The position numbers were made by a program, and so were the translations under genes. Positions 51,749 through 61,792 of a DNA stretch of 64,000 nucleotides are shown one piece after another (positions within the stretch are counted from its first letter, which is position 1; the number at the start of each line of letters is the position of its first letter). The stretch covers positions 1 to 64,000 of the forward strand of contig JABVXV010000214.1 of the NCBI GenBank assembly GCA_013365325.1. The letters are read 5' to 3'. The notes under the pieces were generated by a model. That model did not search any database, was not told the DNA's origin, and saw nothing but the letters and a program-made list of their open reading frames with translations. Source of the DNA: Dipetalonema caudispina (Eukaryota > Nematoda > Chromadorea > Rhabditida > Onchocercidae).

Positions 51749-54700
51749 TTATATTTCATTCAAATATCTTCGTCCTGCAACGGACTGGCGAACACTGAAA
51801 TAGGTATAACCGGTTAGCAACATTCAAGCGTTTATACTGAACTTGGTAACAAGGTATTCCTTATATTACTATTTTAAGATTAACCTTCGAATGCAGTCAA
51901 GATGGTCTCGGCTTGAGATATCATAAAAGCTTGAACTATTGTGCTAATCTTAAGTAAAACACCAAGCTGTACAGATGTTTTCAATTCTACTGAAACTAAC
52001 ACTAACCACTGCTGTAACAAATACTGGGCTGTTTGTATAGCTGTTGAGGTACCAGTAATTGTTATGATACGTTCGCCAGATTCTTGTTGTGGCCCGACAA
52101 CGATTTGAGCTCCTGATTCTTCACGTACTCTATTGATTCGTTCACCGCCTTTACCAATTATAGTACCACCAAGCTCATTTGGTATCGTCACCTAAAACAA
52201 TTTTTCAGCTTTCCAAATGGACAGTGAATTACAGCACTCTAAAACTGCATTTGGAATAAAAATCTTATATCCTAATCAAAACCTGAGTGCTTTCTTCCGG
52301 GCCCATATATGGTGGTAACGCAACAGCCGACAAGGGACCACGTCCACCAATCTGTCGTGGAAAATTGCGACCATAATTGCCGTATGAAGTCATTGCCATT
52401 GGTCCACGGATCATTGGACCGCGATAGTTACGATCCGGTGGATATCCACCATACTCAGCTGAGTAGCTTGGATCGTAGAACATTGATTCATATGGCTTCG
52501 TTACTCCTTTAATTGGAATCTGAAATCACTCTCGTTCGATAAACTCTGCAGTATATATGAAAATTCGGAAGTTTTTGCATGTTATCAGCTTAATTATTCT
52601 CAGTTTGAGATGCTGAACTTATTTTACATCTGAGTAAAGGACAAGGATGAAACGGCAGATAAATCACTAATATCATTAAAATTGGCAAAATTATACCTCT
52701 TTTAGCATGTTCATTATATGGTTCACACAAGATATTATTTTGTCGGGAGCTCCTTTAATTGATACGACGCGTTCTGTAGACTGAGGTGGACATTGTGCAA
52801 ATACCTAGAATTATACGGTTATGATGCATGATGATTCTCACATTACAAGAAAGAAACCATATAAAATGAAAGAAAGTTATGCCTGACAGATAACAAGATG
52901 CACCAAAATCAATAGAAAATAAATAAGTGTTCGTCAGCAAGAACCAATTCATAGAAGGACAATTCTGCGACAAAGTGAGAGTATAATGGTAAAAGTCTGT
53001 ACGATAATGTTCATGAACAACAGATGAATTCTGGAGACAACAAATGAGCAACCAAACAATATCTTTACAGTTTTATGAAGTCGACATTTAAAATCCTCGT
53101 GTTTTGTTTTGAACGAGGAATACACTAAAATTACCTTCATTTGCACACCAAGTTCTTCCTTCATTTCCTTAATTTTCGATCCTTGACGTCCAATAACGGC
53201 ACCAGCATGCGACGAATGTACCAAAACACGAAGCTCTATTGGACGATTGGAATCACCTTCTCGACTCTGTAATGATCATTAAATTTTCTTTTTTCGAATT
53301 ATCTGCTATCTCAAGAATAAACCATTGTAAAATAAACACAGCTTCCAAGCAACTCAATAAGTAAACCTTTGTTTTTCCTATAGCATTAATCCATCCTCAT
53401 CGTAACACCGCGCTTCTTAACTTCCTCATTTTCGCTTCAAAAGACAAATTGGAAAAAAAAAAAAACAATAGTAAATTAACTAACATCATCAAGTTTTGGA
53501 ATAATTTCGGTAACAATTGCGAGTACATTTTCAATTGTTGCAACAATGGTAGCAATTCTGAAAATAAATGAGAATTCAAAATTTCACAATAAAATCTCTT
53601 TATTTCCAAAAAATTTTCTTTCCTAATTAAATTATTCCCATTAAAAAAATTTGTCAGGTTCGTCATTCGAAAAAAAAAAAGTGGTCCCGTAAGAAGAGGT
53701 TTAACCAGCAAGGTAAGAAATAAGAGCTTCCCCTGCCGCTCAAAATTATCACCTAGGAAAAATGATCGAAGATATAGGGAGGTTCTTCTAGTGGGAACCT
53801 GGCCTTATTTCGTCAAAAAACGAAAAATACTCAGTCTGTCCGGATATTCAATGCACTGTGTTTCTTGTACACGCCGGATACCGTCGAGCATCGACCAGCC
53901 CAATGAGGCACAAAACGTCAGCAATTCGCCATTTAATTCATTCACCTAATGGTTGGGCTATCGGTAGCTTTAAAATAATTTCACCCCAAACAAAAAGAAA
54001 TGCTCCCATGAAACAACAATTACTGGGCGGTAATTAAGTAACTGTATTGAGTTAGTTTGAATAAACTAAGTAAAAAATTTGTTCCCATTTAATAGATTGG
54101 AAAGAACAAAAATACACAAAAAATTGAGAGACGGGAGCAGGGATTACCGTTCAGGAGTCTGGCTATCGGGGACTGTGACATTCGCATCGTACTGCAAAGC
54201 AAAGGATGAAACTTTAAATTTGAGAGAAAAAGAAAAAATTGAAAACTGTGGGACTGAAATGGAAATTAGGACAAAGACAGGCAGTTGGTGTTTGGTAGCA
54301 GTGTTTGCCTTGACCTTTCACTTAAATTCATAATCCATAAATATATTGCAACATCCAACAACAACAGTGTGTTGCAGGTGAACTTGAAGGAGATCGGGCA
54401 TCGGGATTGGATATCAGGATTGTGACCGGGAATTAGGGCTGAAAAGAGCGCATTAATCAACTGTATTATATATCATGTATCGAATTTTTCGGGAAATATG
54501 TTTCAAGAAAGTAAAGCAATTTCAATGATATGAGTGAAGTAATACTTCTTTTTGAACATATCACTTTGAATTATTTCATAATTTTAAAGAAAAAGGGAAT
54601 ATTGGCCGTCCAACTAACAAAACTACAGAGTTCACTCAGTGTACTACATATCTTGATGACAGTATAACTACATGTTTGATATGGCTAAGTAAGTGTCTTC

Positions 54701-55108
54701 GAAGACAGCTCATTATGCCAACTATTAAATTACGTACTTTAACCTGCCACTCATAATATCAGCTCGTTAGAAACTGTCCTGTCGAAATCAGACACGCTAC
54801 AAATGTCCAACGTTTCAATGACAATTTTAGGTTCATTTCGTGCGATACGCCTAATCTGTTTAATATAACGTTCACTTTTCTTTAAAAAGTAAGAAAGAAA
54901 GTCAAACCTCCGATCTTAGTCGTTTAATATTTTCGCCACCTTTACCGATAATTCCACCAGCCCCACGACTGGAAACCAATAGTCTTAATTCATATTTGCC
55001 AGCCGCCAGAGCTTCCTGATAACTGTCAGGGCGCTGTCGCTTACCAGATTTCCCACTTTCATGGTTATCTGATGGACCTAAATCATCATCACCACCATGG
55101 CGTTTCAT
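51749..55108 (-). CDS. hrpk-1: hnRNP K-type RNA-binding protein with three KH domains
   Basis: Eight exons on the - strand: 55108-54908, 54191-54148, 53557-53485, 53266-53135, 52804-52697, 52519-52283, 52191-52007 and 51794-51749, giving 341 aa with all phases matching. KH1 (about 38-106) has GKGG at 55-58, is split over three exons including one of 44 bases, and reads VPDSQTPER at its variable loop. KH2 (about 116-186) has GRQG at 132-135. A Tyr/Gly/Pro/Arg-rich linker (187-265) with RGP motifs stands where hnRNP K has its protein-interaction region. KH3 (about 264-327) has GKGG at 278-281 and the hnRNP K signature [10 protein letters not shown]. It should bind C-rich single-stranded RNA or DNA and act in splicing, stability and translation. 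The GXXG loops are intact. It heads the - strand gene row. Confidence 0.95.
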
Positions 55109-56150
55109 CGCGCTCTAATGCCAATTGACAAATTCCTCTACAAGAAGATATAACGATAATAAAAAAGGATACACAACAACAATAGGACGATATCCATGTA
55201 ATCATATAGTGATGTGAAATTGTTTTTGACTTGCGCAATGCAAATGGTACAGCCTGAGCAGAAAAATACAACGATGGTCACTCATCAACTATTTGTAGAA
55301 TCCCAACAAAGAATTCATTTAAGAAGACTAGCCCCAACATGGACAGAATCTTTCCTATTCATTTTCATACTGCTATGCTTATCTTCACAAGAAAGATTCT
55401 CAAAATGAACGGCTATGAGAAATTCTGATTAGTTTACAACACTTCATTCCGGTTCGCCGGTTCTTATTTGGTTAGTACGATCAATACAAATTTTTATGAA
55501 TAATCTGTTGAATGGCAGCATTTAAGAGAGAGAGATAAACGAAATTTGTCTAAGCCTGAACACTTGAATGAACCGTTCGACAATAAATTATAAAGGATCA
55601 ACTGGAACATCCAAATGAGAAGCGCTGTAACCGGAATGAAGACCGGGACCGATTCAAGGAACCATAAAAGGGTCGACAATAGGGAAAGAATACGGAAGAT
55701 CGAATAAACATCAATCATTAAAATTCGCACTGTTCATCTATACGCAGCCCTAACTTTAACCTATAATATGGAGGAGGTAGCGGTCAATTTCTTTTCTCTT
55801 TCATATCTGACTTATCTTATGGGACAGGTGAATTACAATCTTCACAATATCCCATTTCTGGTCAAATGAAAGGTTAGGTCAATTTTCCATCTTTATTTTT
55901 TTTTCTGTTTTCTGGCAATTTCTTCAGTACATTAATTCACTTATTCTAGGCTATATCGATGATTTGTTTTGTGATTGATTTACTTAAATGATATATCTTC
56001 AGGTTTCCTTAATTGATATTATAGCTTTTGAACTTAATTTACAACTATAGAATCTTGAGGAAATACATATGCGGTGCGATTTTCTAGTTTTATCATTGTT
56101 GGCTTCAATGAAATGTTTCGTTTCTCAGAGTAATTTCTGTTTTTTTTCTA
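55109..56150. other. divergent intergenic region between the hnRNP K and NUP42-like genes
   Basis: About 1.0 kb separating divergently transcribed genes, so it probably contains both promoters. On the - strand GGCATTAG/AGCGCG-ATG gives a weak acceptor (55115-55116) six bases before the hnRNP K start. No TATA box or other core element can be assigned with confidence; a CCTATAATATGG word occurs at 55760-55771. Confidence 0.5.
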
Positions 56151-56151
56151 G
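56150..56151 (+). other. candidate spliced-leader acceptor of the NUP42-like gene
   Basis: TTTTTTTCTAG/AGATTTTG puts a strong 3' splice site 19 bases before the chosen ATG at 56171. This argues against the longer in-frame open frame starting at 56069, whose upstream part would be intron or outron. Confidence 0.55.
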
Positions 56152-56170
56152 AGATTTTGTAGTGACCATC

Positions 56171-57721
56171 ATGCATCATCCAACAATTCGATGTAAATTT
56201 TTTGTCCGAGGTAATTGCCGTAATGGTGAAGCATGCCCATTTGCACACATTCAACAATCAGAAATTGACGTACAACGGTCAGATGCAAGAAATGTCGATA
56301 TACAACCGGAACGTCGTAGACGTCCAACCGGACAGGTAAATCAATCGTTCTGATGAATAACATAACTAAGTTAAATGATTTTTGGATTTCTGCTTTAAAA
56401 TCAGTTGTACGTAACGCCTAGTCTTACGCTTCTGACAGTAATTTTTCGAACTCCTTTTTTAAGTTTCCCTGTCTTAACAGTTTTTTGTCCAATTTATCAT
56501 CATTAGTTTTTAGTAATATTAAATAATTCTTAAATAATATATTAGTTCGTTACGTTACTCCAGCTTGTCATCCGCCTAATCATTTTTGATTTCCTGTACT
56601 TAATTAGTTTCTTATTATTTGTGACTTCCTTGCGATTTTGAATTAAAAGCTGTTGCAGTAGTAGATATTTGTTATTTGTTTTAATTTTTGAATAACTTAT
56701 TCATTTAACATATCCATCCTTTTATTGACATTTTCTCATCTTTATTGATCATTTTTATTTTTTCATTTTTTTCTCACTTATTTACTTATTCACTTTTCTT
56801 TTATAATATGGTAACAATTAGCAACAACGAAAAATAAATATGAAGTTTCCAATTTTTTCTTAAACAAGTAACTGTTGCAGTTTTTAATTCCACAATTTTG
56901 ATTTCAAGAGGAAGTTCCATGTTATTGAAAAAATAATTATGTGCAATAATTGGTTCGCAATTTTACTTTATTTCTTGCTTAAATGTTATTTCAGGCAGGT
57001 TTCAGAAGTCACGGATTTAACGAGCACTTCCAGTCATCCTCCCAACATTTTGACAAAAGGTAAGTATTTTCAGTCTATGAAATTTTAGCATTAATTTTTT
57101 AAATTTTTGTATGGACGTTGGATAGGGGCACAAGGGCAAAAGTCAGTATAAAATTGCACTCACTCAGTAGTCTTAATATTCTTCTCGACTTATTCCTTTC
57201 TTTGTTTCAGCCGTTACAAATGGGTTTCACCACTACTGAAAGAGCGGGAGGAAGCCAAAATTAAAGTGACACAAAACCAAAATGATGCATATAAGGGTTC
57301 TTGCGACAAAAATGTTATTCCCAAACAGAATTCAGCGACAGAAATATCAAGCGCAGATCTGTTTTCGGATAGCAATAATGCAAAAATGATCCTCGATACA
57401 AAGTAAGCAGATTTTTTATAAACGATCTAAACTTCATTAGAAACTTATTAATCAGTTGACTTACATGGTGTACCAAGCTAGGTATAGCATAAGCTATGAC
57501 GATGCATAGGATCTAATTTCAGATCAGGAAGTCCAGCGGATGAAGACGGTGTATCTTCAGAAAATAATGAACTTACTTACAATGGTTCCAGTAATCTAAT
57601 GCAACAACTTTACTCGAAGTTGGAAGACTTAACTGTCGAACAAAGAAAGCAATTCGACGGAGATGAGTTTGAATATGGCAAAGTGCCGATGATCCCACCT
57701 CCTAAAGAATTATGTTTCTAA
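56171..57721 (+). CDS. NUP42/NUPL2-like CCCH zinc-finger nucleoporin
   Basis: Four exons: 56171-56335, 56995-57059, 57211-57402 and 57523-57721, phases consistent, 206 aa. Residues 8-26 form one CCCH finger (C8, C16, C22, H26; spacing 7-5-3) in [20 protein letters not shown]. The last 30 residues read [11 protein letters not shown], then [16 protein letters not shown], which parallels the C-terminus of vertebrate NUP42 (LTVEELEQFQ, GKIPLKPPPLELL), the part that binds the mRNA-export factor Gle1. The middle is hydrophilic and contains [11 protein letters not shown]. The expected role is docking Gle1 at the cytoplasmic face of the nuclear pore to activate DDX19/Dbp5 during mRNA export. Unlike vertebrate NUP42 (over 400 aa) there is no FG-repeat region. 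The identification rests on the two ends and the CCCH finger; another CCCH protein is less likely. Confidence 0.82.
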
Positions 57722-58892
57722 TAGCTTTGGTTCGTTGTGCCTTACATCATTCATCCCAGATCAATTGTGATTCTCGTGTGATACTTTCGATATTGTTTAA
57801 CATTTGGCACAGTAACTACAGTTAAATGGACAGGTTGGCTCATACATATATAATTTGAAATTGAGCAGATCAATATGAAATCAAACAATGTCTATTTGTA
57901 CTTCATTTTAAAAAAACGCATAGATTGACTGGTTATTTATTATGAAGAATGAGATTGATAAATTCCTTGAAAATTACTACTGTTCTTGATTCCTTCATTT
58001 TGTTTGATGAGTGATCTTTTTGTTATTCATTTGAATCATATATCAGTGTAATGTGAAATCAATCACATATGAACGGCCAATCAAAGTACGAAAAGATTCC
58101 GAAGCGACGCACAATTAGAGCTCCATTACTATTTCTAATTCCTTTACTGAAATTAACATTACTACTCGATTATTATGATGGGTAGATAAAATAATTCATA
58201 TTAAATAACTGTAAAATATCAACTCTCTTAGTCTCGAGACTGTTAACATGATCACTATATGAGACTGATAGTTTCATAGGGAGATCAGACTTGACATATA
58301 AGCGGTTTGGATAATACATGGAGGAGACTGAGACCAATGTAGAAATTGCAAAGATATTTAAGATTGTTGAATTATATGATGGATAGAGGATGAGAAAATG
58401 GTGAGAGAACTGTAATTTATTATGATTACTAGTGATTGAGATGAAATTCATCTATGAGAAGTATACATAAAGAGGAAAGGTTGTTAAATAATCGCTGTAT
58501 GATAATATAATTGAGTCTATGTGATTTTTATCTCTTACTTAATTTTATAAGATTCCCTAGAATAGTCTAACAAATGCAGTAAGAATAAGTAGCTGTAATG
58601 ATAAAAGATTATGCATAAGGAAAATTTTTCAGAATGGATATTAGTTCAGTGTTATTTATGGTACAAGTTATTCTTGTTTGTGCATATATTTGCTCTCTTA
58701 TCCAAACATTTACACAATTTATATTGCATGCATGTATTAATAGATGTATGCATATTATTTGCACTTGTTGACATTTTAAGTTCCAGATATATATGTATTA
58801 TTCATATGTACGTTCATGTGGTACATGAAATAACATTTATGATTGGAATATATGATAATAATAACTTTAATCAATTATTGATATATAATTTC
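57722..58892. other. intergenic region between the NUP42-like and cyclin C genes
   Basis: About 1.2 kb between co-oriented genes, with few homopolymers. It holds the 3' UTR of the upstream gene. Two open frames of 92-96 codons (58173-58451 -, 58611-58901 +) show no domain, and the second runs into a splice acceptor, so I treat them as chance. No canonical AATAAA stands out. Confidence 0.65.
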
Positions 58893-58894
58893 AG
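58893..58894 (+). other. candidate spliced-leader acceptor of cyclin C
   Basis: AATTTCAG/ATGTTAGAG sits 49 bases before the cyclin C ATG. The leader segment starts with a four-codon upstream open frame (58895-58909) and another out-of-frame ATG at 58906. Confidence 0.5.
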
Positions 58895-58943
58895 ATGTTA
58901 GAGTTATGATCGATGAAAGTTGGACAGCAAATTATGTGATGAA

Positions 58944-61792
58944 ATGGCGGGGAATTTCTGGCAAAGTTCACACTGGTTTGTTTAAGTCGTAATTTACATC
59001 TGTTTGTGCAAGTTTATCACGTAGATTTAGATGTGTAGCTGTAATACTTGTGGTCATGGTTTTGTTTTTAAATTTATATTTTTGGAGGAAAAGATCAGTT
59101 ACTATAGCATAAGACACTTTGCAAGTTATTTGCAAATTATGCAGCATTTTTTTTTCTCATTTTCTTTTAACATTCTTTATGGCATAAAATACGTTAGTGA
59201 ATTGAGTGTAGGCATTAAAATTCTAGGGAGCAATGGATTTTGGACAAGCAGGACATTCTGCGGATGCGTGGCGAAGATATGAAATGTATTACAGAGGAAG
59301 AATATACCAAGTTGATGATATTTTTCTGCAATTGTAAGTAATGTATATTATATTCGTTATTTGGTCTATAATGCATATTGGAACTGTTACTGATACATGT
59401 TCTGCTCCAAAATATGCATCTCATAGAGGAACTTCATAATCTAAGAAATAATCTTATATTTTACAATGTTATTTTCATTTTTATTATGAATTTAGAAATG
59501 CTTTTTAGTTATACATGCCATTGGAATGGACTCACAACAACCTCATAAGACACGTATGCAAGTGATTGCCACGGCTTGTGTTTATTTTCGTCGTTTTTAT
59601 GCGAGGTAATAGAATTTTCGCATGGAAAATGAAAAGTGAATGGATTAGGGGATGAAATTCTTTTAGTTCTTTTGAATTTTTGGTTGTAGGGGTTGTTGAG
59701 CGTTATAGACAAAGGTCCACTCACATTTATTTTTATTACAGACGATCACTGAAAGATATTGATCCATTTTTGTTGGCTCCTACTTCTTTATTCCTCGCAT
59801 CCAAAGTTGAAGAACATGGAATGATGTCACACAATAAGCTTATACAGGCCACAAATAATGCTTGTAAGTTATTGAAATTCTTTAAGATTGTTTTGGTTGT
59901 CTGTTATATTGAAAGGAGTTCTAATTTTTTTCTTGACGCATAATGAATGTATGAACTAGGACATTCATAATTTCCGCTGGTAATTACGACTCCTCCAAGT
60001 CGATATTTTTATCCATTAAGAAATAAATAAGTTTGCAATGAGAAATCACCGTAGGTGGCACATTTTATGCATGGATCTGTTTTTGGTATATGTCTTAATT
60101 TTCTTTTTTTTTCAACACTATTTTCGACTATCCTTTAATAAAAAAAAAAAAAAAAAAAATGATATAGTTCAAGCTGCTATGCTTGCAAGTAGAATGGATT
60201 TTTCTAACTGTGCATTTACCTATTAAGCTGTCATTTGATGTTTTGGGTTATGAAATGTTGCAATTGCAGTGAAACGATGGCCCTTCATACAGCAAGATTT
60301 GATGATACGAGTTCAACATATACAGGAAGCAGAATTCTTTCTTTTGGAAATTTTAGACTGTTGCCTAATTGTTTATCACCCATACAGGTTTATTTACTCT
60401 TATCTCTATTTTTCTGATTTTGTGAAAAGCATGAATAACAAGCTTTCCGTCGATGTAGTTTTACTATATTAACCACAAATCATGCAGTTATGATGCAATT
60501 AGTTTAGATGGAACGAGGAAGTTGGGGTGCAACATAAACATAAATTTTAGGACAGTAGGTGCGTGTATGGGAGCTAATACTTTTCCAAACTTCTCGTTTT
60601 TATAAAGAAAGTTTGATTACAAAGATGGAAACTTTCGGCACATTCCTTTAAAATTTTGAAGTATAATTTACAGACCATTGAATCAATTAATGGCTGAAAT
60701 GGGGAGAGAGCATAAAGATCTTGACACAATATCATCATATGCTTGGAAAATTTGTAATGATTGTACAAGGACCGATCTTTCGTTAATGTATCCTCCTCAT
60801 CAGATTGCAATTGGTAAGTTTCATTCCCAGAAGATTTCTATGTATTAAGGTAAAAGCACATTTCACATTAGAATACATTGAGGATAAGAGTTGTATTTGT
60901 TGTGGGAGACTGATAACTGTGCACTCTATTTATAGTTATTTTGAAGATAGTAAATTTTTTATCAGAAGGATAGCAGAAACTAGAAGTAGAAAAAAACTTT
61001 GTTGATAATCCGAAATAAATTTGACATGCAGGTTTACCCTCCGTCCCTTACATGTCAAAGTATGAAAAGCTAATTATTAAATCATACACATACTTACGAA
61101 GACCTAAATTATTTTTAGCATGCATTTTGATAGCATCAGTTTGGACAAATAGAGATAGAGAGCTGAAAAACTGGTTTGCCGAGCTTGCGGTGGATTTTGA
61201 AAAGGTAAATGCTTATTCTATCTACCGTATTCATTTGGAGGCATTATTTTTAATACTCAGCGTAGCTTCGCACTAAATTTCTAGTTATTAAATATTCGGG
61301 GTGGTTTTATAAAATTAAGATCCATTTTTTTGGTTGGCTTTCGACTGTGCAAGAGTAAGATGAATAATTTTACGGGTAACGTTATTCCAATACCGTATCA
61401 CCAAAAATCTGTCACAATATATAATGAAATGATGATCAGTTCTGAAATGTTATTAATTCTCATAGTTGAAGGCTCGATAAGAAATCTGATGGATTTGAGT
61501 ATAAAACATTAATTCGCATGAATTCTAGACTTTATTTTAGGTACTGGAAATCCAAAAAATCATCATAAATTTATATAGCGTGTGGAAGACATTTGACGAA
61601 AAAGAACAACTAGTGGCGATTCTGCAGAAAATTCCGCGTCCTAATCCAGGTCCACAATCGTCGGGTGCCACCATGATGCAGTCACATTCTCATGGTGGCC
61701 TTCAAGTGAATAATATGAATGTGCATCAAGGTGTTACCATGGGGCCACCACCTATGCCTCCAGTCGGTAATATAAAGTTTGAAACACATTAG
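58944..61792 (+). CDS. cic-1: cyclin C
   Basis: Eight exons: 58944-58975, 59227-59333, 59509-59605, 59742-59863, 60270-60387, 60674-60813, 61119-61204 and 61541-61792, phases consistent, 317 aa. The start MAGNFWQSSH is the conserved cyclin C N-terminus. The first cyclin fold shows TRMQVIATACVYFRRFYAR and LAPTSLFLASKVEEHG, then FFLLEILDCCLIVYHPYRPL, a cyclin C hallmark. The second fold includes LMYPPHQIAIACILIAS and WFAELAVDFEKVLEI. After residue about 260 a Met/His/Pro/Gly-rich tail replaces the short vertebrate tail. Cyclin C partners CDK8 in the Mediator kinase module and regulates RNA polymerase II transcription in the nucleus. It lies downstream of the NUP42-like gene on the same strand, 1.2 kb away. 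An unused acceptor at 61031 would add 29 in-frame residues. Confidence 0.97.

Noticed and set aside
56069..56170. Longer N-terminus for the NUP42-like protein, with a hydrophobic stretch
   Set aside because: A strong TTTTTTTCTAG acceptor at 56150-56151 cuts through it, and the homologous proteins begin right at the CCCH finger.
58611..58901. 96-codon + strand open frame before cyclin C
   Set aside because: No recognisable domain, and it ends across the splice acceptor used for the cyclin C leader; compatible with chance.
60168..60188. Possible 21-base micro-exon in cyclin C
   Set aside because: It has splice-like ends and keeps the frame, but joining 59863 directly to 60270 gives a sequence that aligns with other cyclin C proteins without a gap, while the micro-exon inserts seven extra residues.
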